NCBI GenBank assembly: GCA_044347745.1
Contig: JBIKUD010000007.1
Span: forward strand, 1-64,000
DNA length: 64,000 nt
Direction: 5' to 3'
Origin: JAIBBV01 sp044347745
GTDB taxonomy: Bacteria; Bdellovibrionota_C; UBA2361; JAFLCA01
Positions 26,477-34,842 of this stretch are shown here, in pieces (position 1 is the stretch's first letter; every line of letters begins with the position of its first letter). Made by a program: the position numbers and the translations under genes. The notes under the pieces were generated by a model. The model made no database searches. It was not told where the DNA came from and saw only the letters and a list, made by a program, of their open reading frames with translations.

Positions 26477-28447
26477 TTAATTTACCCCTGTTTCTTGTGA
26501 CCAAATAACTTTGCCGCCCTGGAAGACAAACTTTCCATGCTCAGCCATCAAACTCTCTAAAATTCCACCCCAGGTATAGGCTGGAATAACTCTGCGAAAC
26601 GCTTCCTGACCCAATTGAGCGCGCAGTGTTCCACCATCATGCTGCTCGGCAAAAAGCTCATTTAAGGCACGTGCCGCCGAACGGAAATCATTTGGACGGA
26701 TCATCCAAGCACCGCGCCCTTTCACAATAACAGTGCCATCCGGCTGAGCATCCTCAACTCGATCTTTCCCTACCAATAGCTCATCAGTGATTGGAACAAT
26801 ATCGGTTGAAATTATGGGAAGACCGGAGGCTGCTGCTTCTTGCACTGCCATACCCCACGTTTCCATGGTCGCACCTGACATAAAGACATCAGCAATCTGA
26901 CAAAGTGCGGCACACTCCCCATTCGGGAAACTATCTTTATAAATTACTCGTCCCTTCAAGCCAAGTTCATCAACAAGATTGCGAAGCATCCGAGCATATT
27001 CTTGGTCATTTGCTGAGAGGCCTTTACTTGCCGGATCTCCAATACTGATAACCAAAATACGATCTTTTTCAGCATCCTTAATTGACTCTGCAAACGCTCT
27101 AATAACTGTTTCCTTGCCCTTAGTTGGCACAGTACGACTATATTCCAATACCATCTGCGCGTTCTGCAATTCGGCAACCGATCGCCCCGATAGTGCGCTT
27201 AATTGCTGCCAAATTTTATCATATTTCGGATGCGTCCGCTCAACACCTACCTCCCGCGGATGAAACCTTTCCGTCTCGACACCGATTGGAATTTGCTGCG
27301 CCACCTCACAACCATAATGATCTACAACTGAGTGGGTAATTGCATCCGAGGTGGAAAATACTACGGCGCTCTCGTAGACTTTTCTCTCAGTCTCTGCTCT
27401 GTTCCCAAAATTGAAGCGCGCAAAATCAGACTCTGGATGCCCCGCACGTCGCAAAGTTTCCTCTTTAAGCATCCCGGTGGAGTGCGGTATATGCCACACA
27501 AGCGGATGATTTTTTGCTGTTTTGTCCCAAAGTTCGGTAAAAAGCCGAGCGACCTCTCCTCCATCGGCGTAATGGCCGATTACTACCTCAACATGCGGCA
27601 AACCATCTAATTTTACAGCAAGGTCTTGAGCTAAAGTGGCACAAGGTCCCGAGCGAACACGACGCAAGGAAGAAAAACCATCAGTGCCAGGAGCTGGTTC
27701 AAACTGATCATACATATTCTCCTTGAGGACAAACTCTGGACTGCCATCATCGACAAACAACAAGTCAACACCATCGGCATACAAATGCAGTCCGTGCCTC
27801 ACATCGTTATTCACGGGATGATTAGGACCACCGCGATTAACGTTAATAACGTGGAATCCTTTTGCAGCAAAAACTGCTGAGATATTTTCGATGTATTGGT
27901 CCTGTCCACCCGTGTCCGTAAGCGACATTACCAGTCGCTTTGAACGTTCATGAAATCCTTGAGGACTCACATTCAGGATGCAAGGCTTCGCATATCGCTC
28001 CTGCAGCATCCCCTCTACAATTGAGACGACTGCATTAAGTCGCCCCTGTAATTGCCCAGAGGTATCCCACTCGGACAGTTGCGAGTCCCCCAAGAAAGCG
28101 TGCAAATCAAGGCTTGAATAGCGGACTCCCGAATGAGTTTCCTTTTCGCTCACTATATTCACGGCCAACATAGCACTACCATCAGGTGCCGTAGCCCGAG
28201 TGATGTGTAGAGTTTGGGCCACTCCCTCGGCAGAAACAGGGAGCTCCGCCGAAAGATATTTGTGGGGTCCTAAAATTGATTCGACCCGAGCTGCAAGCGC
28301 AGCGCTTCGAAGCTGGGGGACCTCCTGGTTTAGTTCGAGGCCTTTGACAGCTAGTAACTCTAGCGGCCTTAACTCTGCTTGATTATTGCCCACGACAGAG
28401 ATTGAAGGGACCGAGGGAACGGAGTGCACACCAAGGGATTGTCTCAT
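26477..28447 (-). CDS. Sucrose-phosphate-synthase-like glycosyltransferase (GT4)
   Basis: A 656-residue GT-B glycosyltransferase. From residue about 170 it follows the sucrose synthase/sucrose-phosphate synthase pattern: SLTDTGGQDQY (DTGGQ about 178-182), VIGHYADGG (about 289-297), HSTGMLKEE (about 322-330), VLEYSRTVPTKGKE (Arg438) and the EX7E motif TMETWGMAVQEAA (Glu529 and Glu537). The probable reaction is transfer of glucose from a nucleotide sugar to a sugar phosphate such as fructose 6-phosphate, but a mannosylfructose-phosphate synthase is equally allowed. The N-terminal 170 residues are not recognised. Shine-Dalgarno GGAG precedes the ATG. It is first in an operon with a kinase and a phosphatase. 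Confidence 0.8.
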   Translation of the reverse strand: MRQSLGVHSVPSVPSISVVGNNQAELRPLELLAVKGLELNQEVPQLRSAALAARVESILGPHKYLSAELPVSAEGVAQTLHITRATAPDGSAMLAVNIVSEKETHSGVRYSSLDLHAFLGDSQLSEWDTSGQLQGRLNAVVSIVEGMLQERYAKPCILNVSPQGFHERSKRLVMSLTDTGGQDQYIENISAVFAAKGFHVINVNRGGPNHPVNNDVRHGLHLYADGVDLLFVDDGSPEFVLKENMYDQFEPAPGTDGFSSLRRVRSGPCATLAQDLAVKLDGLPHVEVVIGHYADGGEVARLFTELWDKTAKNHPLVWHIPHSTGMLKEETLRRAGHPESDFARFNFGNRAETERKVYESAVVFSTSDAITHSVVDHYGCEVAQQIPIGVETERFHPREVGVERTHPKYDKIWQQLSALSGRSVAELQNAQMVLEYSRTVPTKGKETVIRAFAESIKDAEKDRILVISIGDPASKGLSANDQEYARMLRNLVDELGLKGRVIYKDSFPNGECAALCQIADVFMSGATMETWGMAVQEAAASGLPIISTDIVPITDELLVGKDRVEDAQPDGTVIVKGRGAWMIRPNDFRSAARALNELFAEQHDGGTLRAQLGQEAFRRVIPAYTWGGILESLMAEHGKFVFQGGKVIWSQETGVN

Positions 28448-28494
28448 TAGACAAGCTCCAATTAACTAGAGCGTAAGGGCTCCTCAACGCTGGG

Positions 28495-28506
28495 GGACTT
28501 AAGTCC
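28495..28506. promoter_or_regulatory. Palindrome in the divergent promoter region
   Basis: A perfect 12-base palindrome, GGACTTAAGTCC, 48 bases upstream of the SPS-like gene and about 215 bases before the DMT transporter gene. It could be an operator for the glycoside locus. No regulator gene lies next to it, so the assignment is weak. Confidence 0.3.
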
Positions 28507-28719
28507 ACTCCAAACCGCTACAAACCTAACGGGAGTACCCTCAAAAAGCGGGTCCGGCGGGGGATGCCATCGCACTATATTAACACGACACGATTATGTA
28601 CTTAAGGAGCTGGTCTTGAATTAGCGACCTTCATATAGTCTTAACATATTCGTAAAGCAATGCAATTGGGCATTCCTTCCCCCTCTGGCGCGCTTAACTA
28701 GCTGAATTTATTACATTTT

Positions 28720-29640
28720 ATGCAATATCCGGACACATCAGCAAGCATCTTCGCCTGCGCTGCCCTCTTGGCTTTTACGGTGGAGGCACTTTTCGCGAAA
28801 TACGTGATTGATTACAGGTGGTTAGGATTACTGCGCCTGAATGCCTGGCGCAACATGGTCGGTCTGCCAGTCTACCTACTTATCTTCTTGTTCTGGGAGG
28901 TCCAGGAGAGCCCTCCTTTCCAGCTCGACAAATTAGATTATGTAAATTTGGGATTGGCCAGCGTGTGCTACGTCGCCTCCAACCTACTCTATCTTGTCTC
29001 CCTAAATGGCTTAGATCTCTCGGTCTTCGGGGCGCTTTTTAATTTACGCCTCGCCTTTAGCGCTTTGCTTGCAGCGGCCTTTGCCGGAGAAACACTAGGC
29101 GCTTTCGAGATTACAGCCATCTTTTTCATTCTCTTAGGCAGTCTGGGAGCAAACTACCGGCCCTTCGGAAAAACTTTCCTTAAGTTAGACTTAAACTTTG
29201 CGGCAGCTATTGGGTGCATGACCTGCCTTGCTTTGATGGGTCTATTCATAAAAAAGGCCGCGCTAACTAGCCCACAACACATAATTACCATAGGCTTACT
29301 TTCGGCTTCTTTTTTATTTGCGCTTCTCTCCTGGCCATTTACAAAGGCTAAAGCGCTGAACCTTCCCGCACGTCAGACAAACCGAGGAGTCTGGAGAATA
29401 TCCGTTTTTGCTATGGCAATATGCGGGCTCCTCGGCACTGTATTGGTCAACTTCGCTTATGCACATAACGTTGCGATTACCGCCGCCATCATTTCTGTGC
29501 CTTTGGCGTCCTTTGCAGCCATAGGACTCAGCGTGCTTCGCCCAGGCAGCCTAGAAGCACACCCTAGAAGAGTGTACCTAATTCGCGGAAGCTCTGCTCT
29601 AGTGGCAGCAATTGCCGCTGCCTCGCTTACTTTGTTATAA
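28720..29640 (+). CDS. DMT/EamA-family transporter
   Basis: A 306-residue inner-membrane protein with about ten helices in two similar halves, the EamA arrangement, with a Gly/Ala-rich loop at the start of each half (LLYLVSLNGLDLSVFGAL and the FAYAHNVAITAAII region). DMT proteins export or import metabolites, often amino acids or nucleotide sugars. Its stop is followed by a glycosyltransferase start 11 bases later, so it is co-transcribed with that gene. It may move the product or precursor of the adjacent glycoside pathway; the direction is unknown. Confidence 0.8.
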   Translation: MQYPDTSASIFACAALLAFTVEALFAKYVIDYRWLGLLRLNAWRNMVGLPVYLLIFLFWEVQESPPFQLDKLDYVNLGLASVCYVASNLLYLVSLNGLDLSVFGALFNLRLAFSALLAAAFAGETLGAFEITAIFFILLGSLGANYRPFGKTFLKLDLNFAAAIGCMTCLALMGLFIKKAALTSPQHIITIGLLSASFLFALLSWPFTKAKALNLPARQTNRGVWRISVFAMAICGLLGTVLVNFAYAHNVAITAAIISVPLASFAAIGLSVLRPGSLEAHPRRVYLIRGSSALVAAIAAASLTLL

Positions 29641-29650
29641 GGTCGCCGGT

Positions 29651-30751
29651 ATGCGTATCCTATTACTCTTCCAAGAACCCGACCTTTGTGAAGCCCATAT
29701 TTTTGCAGAAATCGCTCGCCAGGGTTGGAAAATAACAGCGCTACTTGCACCAAACGCGCGGCATCGCCCGATTCTTGAAGCGGCGGGTATCCGGTGCATA
29801 AGTTGGAATTTACCTTCGCGGTTTTCGTTTCGCACAATTCGCACCCTTCGAGAAATCATGGCGCAGAATGATTTTGATATCATCCACTGCCTTGCAAATC
29901 GAGCAATTTCCAATCTTCTCTTAGCGGGTGTCCCAGCAAAGTCTGGGGTTGTAGTATACCGTGGAACTATGGGTCACATCAGCAGGCTCAGTATTCTTTC
30001 ATGGTTCACGTACCTAAATCCTCGCATTAATCGAATCATCTGCGTCTCGGACGCAGTACGTAAATACCTTCTGCGCTTCCTTAGCCCTCAAAAATTAGTA
30101 CGTATTTATAAGGGCCATCGATCAGAATGGTATACCTCCCAGCTTCCCATGCCACGAGCCTCACTACATATTCCACCAGATAAAATTGTAATCTCTTGTT
30201 TGGCTAATATGCGCCCAGTCAAAGGGGTAAGATTTTTGATTGATGCCATTAAAATATTGGAGGACAAGAATATTTGTCTCTTATTGGTCGGAAAGAACGA
30301 CGACTCCGAGCTCTCAAAGATCATGCAGGACCCAAACCTTAAGGATACTATTCGCCCTTTGGGCTATAGGACAGACGCCCAAGCCTGCATCGCGTGTAGT
30401 GATATTTTTGTGATGCCAAGTGTCGCGCGCGAAGGCTTGCCTAAGGCATTAGTTGAAGCCATGTCTCTTGGTATTGCCCCAGTTGTGACAGACGTAGGCG
30501 GAATGCCCGAGGTGGTGCAAAATGGAATTTCTGGCCTGGTGGTCCCTCCTAAAAATCCGCATGCACTCGCACAAGCACTAAAACAGCTCATCACCAATAC
30601 CGCAGAAAGAAAACTCCTTGGTCTCCATGCTAAAGAGCGAGTCCAAAGTCTTCTTTCACTCGACGCCACAGTTACCCAAACTTTGTCGGTTTATGCCGCC
30701 GTCTGCGAGGAGCAGCGCGCTCGCGTGCCGGGTACTTTGCTGAAACAATAA
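29651..30751 (+). CDS. Glycosyltransferase, GT4 family
   Basis: A 366-residue GT-B enzyme that resembles lipopolysaccharide or exopolysaccharide glycosyltransferases. LLLFQEPDLCEAHIFAEI is the N-terminal donor-fold loop, CVSDAVRKYL marks the second domain entry, and MPSVAREGLPKALVEAMSLG holds the EX7E pair. AAGG lies eight bases before the ATG at 29651. The frame is open 13 codons upstream, but that segment overlaps the transporter. It probably extends a glycan or lipid-linked sugar. It differs in sequence from the SPS-like protein at 26477 and probably has another acceptor. Confidence 0.85.
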   Translation: MRILLLFQEPDLCEAHIFAEIARQGWKITALLAPNARHRPILEAAGIRCISWNLPSRFSFRTIRTLREIMAQNDFDIIHCLANRAISNLLLAGVPAKSGVVVYRGTMGHISRLSILSWFTYLNPRINRIICVSDAVRKYLLRFLSPQKLVRIYKGHRSEWYTSQLPMPRASLHIPPDKIVISCLANMRPVKGVRFLIDAIKILEDKNICLLLVGKNDDSELSKIMQDPNLKDTIRPLGYRTDAQACIACSDIFVMPSVAREGLPKALVEAMSLGIAPVVTDVGGMPEVVQNGISGLVVPPKNPHALAQALKQLITNTAERKLLGLHAKERVQSLLSLDATVTQTLSVYAAVCEEQRARVPGTLLKQ

Positions 30752-30934
30752 AATCAACACCTTAGCATCTGAATGCATTCGAAAGGCACGCGAAACAAGA
30801 GCTTCTTCTGGCTGGCAGCTTTTCAAAAGACTTAATCGCCGGGAGCGGGCTCACGATTGCAGCGCACCAAAGCTCACGCTAAAGTTGGGGGCCTTAAAAA
30901 GTTGGCTTACCCCTGTATCTAAACAAGGTATGAC

Positions 30935-32695
30935 ATGTCTTCATTTTTAGAATCTGCTACCCCGCCTACCCCCAATCACAACGGGGTAATGTTCAATGCG
31001 TACCCTGATAGCATCGGCACCAAACTCTCCGATACAGTAAGTTTCCTGGCGCATCAAAAAGTCCGCGGCGCCTTCTCAAACTTTTACATCCTCCCGACCT
31101 TCTTTAACAGCGATCTTGACCGAGGATTCTCGATTATCGATTACCGGATGAATGAGTCGCTCGTATCTTCAACGGACCTTGAACGCCTACGCGAGCTCTC
31201 AATTGGATTGAAGTTTGATTTGGTACTGAATCATCTCTCAGTGGGGTCTCCGCAGTTCCAAGACCTCCTTAAAAACGGAGAAAAATCCCCATACAAGGAC
31301 TTTTTTATTGATTGGAATAAATTCTGGGAAGGAAACGGCACGCTGAACGCAGAAGGTATAATGGTGCCAAATCCTGAGCATCTTCAAAAACTTTTCATGC
31401 GTAAACCAGGACTACCCATTCTAAAAGTTCGCTTTCCGGATGGCTCTGAACGGCCGTACTGGAATACTTTTTATCAGCAGGTCGACTACCACAGAATTAC
31501 AGAAGCAGAACTTTCCAGTATCAAAAATCTCAACCCAACTAACTACTCTGCTGTGCTTGATAGTATCAATACAGCCATTGCTGCCAAGTCTAAGATAGGC
31601 GACCTCAAATTAGGACTCTCAGCAAAACTTGAGGCCCAAATAATTGATTTGGTAGAAAGTAAACGTACCTATCTTGGCCAAATGGACCTGAACGCCCGCG
31701 ACGAAGCCGTCTGGCGTTTTTATGAGGAAACATTTTCGGCTCTCAAAAGTTACGGCGGCACTCTCATTCGTCTCGACGCCTTTGCATATCTCCACAAAGA
31801 ACCAGGGATGGTTAACTTCTTCAATAAACCGGAGACTTGGAACTACCTGGCGCGACTTCGAGATCTTGCTGCGAAGCACTCACTCGCGATTCTACCTGAA
31901 ATTCATTCGGAATATGGGAAAGGCTTACACGCTGAAGTCTCAAACCAGGGCTACCCAATATATGACTTTTTCTTCCCTGGCTTAGTGCTACATGCGATTG
32001 AATTTGGTGCTACGCAACCTCTGCTCAAATGGGTTCAAGAAATTCAAGCATCAGGTATGCGCACTATCAATATGCTCGGCTGCCACGATGGAATCCCAGT
32101 TCTTGACCTCAAGGGCTCAACCAGAGACGGCACTGTACATGCACTTCTGGACGATTCTGAAATTGATAAAGTAGTCGAAACTATCTTGGAACGCGGCGGA
32201 CGCGTAAAAAATCTGTATGGTCCTGATGGTAAAAAAATTGCCTACTACCAAGTTAACGCCACATTCTTCAGTGCTCTGGGAGAAGATCCACGCAAGCTCC
32301 TCCTCGCTCGTGCCATCCAGATTTGCATGCCTGGAATACCGCAAGTTTGGTATCTTGACCTCTTTGCGGGTAAAAATAATTACCTGGCGGCTGACTCAAG
32401 TGGAGCAGCGAGCCATAAAGAAATAAATCGCACGACTATCTCGAATGAAGAGGTAGCGGCTGGACTTAACTCGCCGCTTGTCTGTCGTCAACTAGAGCTA
32501 CTTAAACTGAGAAACTGCTCCCCTGCTTTTACGGGGACCTTACGCTTAAGAGTTCCAGCTGAATCGGAATTAGAATTTGAATGGAAACACCCCACGCATT
32601 CTGTGTTACTAAGAGCAAATCTCAAAACACATAATTTTGTGCTCCACCACACTGGTCCAGGAATCAACCAAACAATAAGTAACCTTGAGAAATGA
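30935..32695 (+). CDS. GH13 sucrose-phosphorylase-like enzyme (GH13_18 type)
   Basis: A 586-residue GH13 enzyme that probably splits a glucoside with phosphate to glucose 1-phosphate. NAYPDSIG at the N-terminus, LVLNHLSVGSPQFQD (about 97-110), LIRLDAFAYLHKEPG (nucleophile Asp281), ILPEIHSEYG (acid/base Glu322) and the CHDG motif (Asp385) match the sucrose phosphorylase group. The C-terminal domain is short, as in this group. Accepted substrates in the subfamily are sucrose, sucrose 6'-phosphate, glucosylglycerol and glucosylglycerate; sequence alone does not choose between them. AAGG sits shortly before the ATG. It follows the glycosyltransferase by about 180 bases and is convergent with the chemotaxis operon. 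Confidence 0.85.
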   Translation: MSSFLESATPPTPNHNGVMFNAYPDSIGTKLSDTVSFLAHQKVRGAFSNFYILPTFFNSDLDRGFSIIDYRMNESLVSSTDLERLRELSIGLKFDLVLNHLSVGSPQFQDLLKNGEKSPYKDFFIDWNKFWEGNGTLNAEGIMVPNPEHLQKLFMRKPGLPILKVRFPDGSERPYWNTFYQQVDYHRITEAELSSIKNLNPTNYSAVLDSINTAIAAKSKIGDLKLGLSAKLEAQIIDLVESKRTYLGQMDLNARDEAVWRFYEETFSALKSYGGTLIRLDAFAYLHKEPGMVNFFNKPETWNYLARLRDLAAKHSLAILPEIHSEYGKGLHAEVSNQGYPIYDFFFPGLVLHAIEFGATQPLLKWVQEIQASGMRTINMLGCHDGIPVLDLKGSTRDGTVHALLDDSEIDKVVETILERGGRVKNLYGPDGKKIAYYQVNATFFSALGEDPRKLLLARAIQICMPGIPQVWYLDLFAGKNNYLAADSSGAASHKEINRTTISNEEVAAGLNSPLVCRQLELLKLRNCSPAFTGTLRLRVPAESELEFEWKHPTHSVLLRANLKTHNFVLHHTGPGINQTISNLEK

Positions 32696-32755
32696 GTGGC
32701 GTTAGAAATGAATAATGGCGCACAAGATGCACCAGAAGAGATTCAAAAATGCAAT

Positions 32756-33160
32756 CTAGTGTGACAAATACTCCGTATCAGCCATATCTCGGTGTTTACC
32801 AAACAATGCGCTCAGATACCCTCTCAGCTCAGCTTGATTAATCGGCTTGGGAATAAATCGGGAGACGCCACACTCAAGAAGATCTGTAATTTCATGCAAT
32901 CGAATAACGCCAGAGGTAAGTATAACTGGAATTTGCGAGAATTGAGCTGATTTTCGTAAATGTTCAACGAACTGGCGCCCATCCATTTCAGGCATCATAT
33001 AGTCGGTAATGATGCCGGTGATATGTGAGTCGTCTGCAAGCATATCGAGCGCTCGTTTGCCGTTTGAAGCTTCAAGTGGAATAGCGCCCCACTGATGCAC
33101 AATTTGAACTATTTCTCTTCGGAGTACCGCATCGTCATCTACCACAAGCAGCTTTAACAT
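32756..33160 (-). CDS. Single-domain response regulator
   Basis: A 134-residue receiver-only protein. Acidic pair in VVDDDAV, phosphoacceptor Asp53 (GIITDYMMPEMDG), LTSG switch and Lys105 (FIPKP) are complete. No output domain, so it acts by protein contact. It is last in the chemotaxis operon, after the HPt protein, which suggests the HPt passes phosphate to it. It differs from cheY upstream. Confidence 0.9.
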   Translation of the reverse strand: MLKLLVVDDDAVLRREIVQIVHQWGAIPLEASNGKRALDMLADDSHITGIITDYMMPEMDGRQFVEHLRKSAQFSQIPVILTSGVIRLHEITDLLECGVSRFIPKPINQAELRGYLSALFGKHRDMADTEYLSH

Positions 33161-33180
33161 AGAGGCTCCATTTCACATTT

Positions 33181-33525
33181 TCACAAAGGTTTTAACTGTA
33201 GCTCTTGAGCGGCTTTTTCAAGTAGCTCTACAGAGGCAGTTAATTGAATAATTGCGACCTGAATTTGGTCAGGCCGTGTATGCACACAACGTTCAAGTTG
33301 CGCAGCGCACTCAGATACCAATTCAGCACCGACGCTAAGCGCAGAAGAACGAATAGAATGTGCGAGACGATGCATGTCAGCGAAACTCTCTTCTTGCCGC
33401 GATTTTTCTACTAATTCAAGATTCTTACGCACATCTTCTCGAAACACTCCGAGCAATTCGCGATAGAACTCCACATCACCCTCTAGACGTTCTAAAGCGC
33501 GATGATAGTTGAGAACTTCAGACAT
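33181..33525 (-). CDS. HPt (histidine phosphotransfer) protein
   Basis: A 114-residue helical phosphotransfer protein. MHRLAHSIRSSALSVGA carries the phosphorylatable His (about residue 56), with Arg where the usual Lys follows. It passes phosphate between receivers or from a hybrid kinase. The frame is open to 33570, but I use ATG 33525 because the residues before it look non-coding; its ribosome site is weak. It lies between a small unknown ORF and a receiver protein and, with no CheA here, could be a stand-alone relay. Confidence 0.8.
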   Translation of the reverse strand: MSEVLNYHRALERLEGDVEFYRELLGVFREDVRKNLELVEKSRQEESFADMHRLAHSIRSSALSVGAELVSECAAQLERCVHTRPDQIQVAIIQLTASVELLEKAAQELQLKPL

Positions 33526-33541
33526 GCAATATCTCGTATCT

Positions 33542-33838
33542 CTAGACTTGTTGATCTTTTGGGAATTCAAAATCAGGCCAGCTTGCCTTTAGTTTCTCAC
33601 GCCATTCGTTCTCATTTGATTCAGATTGTCCACTTTGCTCTTTATGGCACCAATACTCAGCACATTCTGATTTTTTGCTGTGTTTATTACTGAGCGGGGT
33701 ACGGCAAAGTACATCACCAGGTTCGGCGATATATTTGATCCAATATTTTGCTTTTTGCAAATCATCGCACTGGAAAATTTCTGTTACTTTTTTCTCAGTC
33801 GAGAACCTATAAACTACGAATGGAGATTTCCATGCCAT
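33542..33838 (-). CDS. Small protein of unknown function downstream of cheY
   Basis: A 98-residue protein. It starts MAWKSPFVVYRF and has GAGGT seven bases upstream, and begins about 10 bases after the cheY stop on the same strand, so it is a real member of the operon. The N-terminal half looks like two or three beta strands plus a helix; the rest is charged and rich in Glu, Lys and Ser, with three Cys (two in the SECAEYWCH stretch). No domain recognised. Its place among che genes suggests a chemotaxis accessory role. Confidence 0.65.
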   Translation of the reverse strand: MAWKSPFVVYRFSTEKKVTEIFQCDDLQKAKYWIKYIAEPGDVLCRTPLSNKHSKKSECAEYWCHKEQSGQSESNENEWREKLKASWPDFEFPKDQQV

Positions 33839-33848
33839 ACACAGCACC

Positions 33849-34250
33849 TCATTTCATTTTAGAAAATACGGCTTCAAGCTTGGCCTGAAGTTGATCTGCC
33901 GTGAATGGCTTTACAATATAATTCGACACTCCAGCCTTGGCAGCTTCAAGCACGTTTTCTTTCTGGGCTTCAGCGGTCACCATGAGGAACGGAAGAGCCT
34001 TCAGCTTATCATCTGCGCGCACGGCCTTAAGTAAGTCTATGCCCATCATGTTCGGCATATTCCAATCGGAAATGACCAGCTTAAATTCTGAGCAGCTCAG
34101 TTTACTGAGCGCCACTTGTCCATCTTCAGCTTCAGTAATATTTTCGAACCCAAGTTGGCGCAGACACGTTTTCACAATTCGACGCATCGTCGAAAAATCG
34201 TCAACCACCAAAATAGGTATCTTTTTATCTACGGCATCCAACGCTCCCAT
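33849..34250 (-). CDS. cheY: Chemotaxis response regulator CheY
   Basis: A 133-residue CheY that binds the flagellar switch when phosphorylated. Asp17/Asp18 (LVVDDFSTMRRIVK), phosphoacceptor Asp62 (ISDWNMPNMMG), Thr92 in MVTAEA and Lys114 (YIVKPF) match canonical CheY very closely. GAGGG lies six bases before the ATG at 34250; the frame is open ten codons upstream without a site. cheX lies directly upstream and its product is a likely CheY-P phosphatase. Confidence 0.95.
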   Translation of the reverse strand: MGALDAVDKKIPILVVDDFSTMRRIVKTCLRQLGFENITEAEDGQVALSKLSCSEFKLVISDWNMPNMMGIDLLKAVRADDKLKALPFLMVTAEAQKENVLEAAKAGVSNYIVKPFTADQLQAKLEAVFSKMK

Positions 34251-34342
34251 GTCGCACCCTCTGTAATCACAATAGTCCAAAGAGGATAATCGACCAGGGA
34301 GGCGGGGAACTTAAGTGTTCAGAATCGAAGATTTCAGAGCTA

Positions 34343-34837
34343 TTAGGAGGGTTTAGAGAGATTGGTTTCGACTACAAAGAGGCCATCAGAGGTGGAAAAT
34401 GGCACGGAGCACACTTGTGAATTCGAAATCAATCGAAGCTCCATATTTGAGCCCTGAACTACCATAGGAGTGGCAAAATTAAAGGATATGCCCCGATCAC
34501 CGAAGTCCTTTTTTGCCATGCCACAAATCATATTCGTAATTTCGCCGACTGCGTCTGCCACTTCGGAATTAACCTCAGAAAAGGGCTCACCGAACATCTT
34601 GCTCACAATTCCAAGAATTGTAGCTCGCTCGAAACTCACTATGAGGTTTCCTGATAACTGCTCGCTTGCCATTCCAATCACACCAGTAACAACGCCATAG
34701 GTCACTGCGTCTTTGCGAACCACAGGCACTCCCGCAGTTGGTACCGTCTGCGCAAAGGTTTCGAGTACCTTCACAGTTGCTGCCGTGAATGGCGCCAACA
34801 GTTCATCTATGGTTAAAATCGCTGTTTCCGTTGCCAT
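34343..34837 (-). CDS. cheX: CheX-like chemotaxis phosphatase
   Basis: A 164-residue CheC/CheX-family protein. The signature GEITNMICG (Glu99, Asn102) matches the E-x-x-N active-site motif of CheX, which dephosphorylates CheY-P. There is one such motif, as in CheX, while CheC usually has two. No membrane segment. It lies directly before cheY, which supports the role. Confidence 0.88.
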   Translation of the reverse strand: MATETAILTIDELLAPFTAATVKVLETFAQTVPTAGVPVVRKDAVTYGVVTGVIGMASEQLSGNLIVSFERATILGIVSKMFGEPFSEVNSEVADAVGEITNMICGMAKKDFGDRGISFNFATPMVVQGSNMELRLISNSQVCSVPFSTSDGLFVVETNLSKPS

Positions 34838-34842
34838 AAGCG

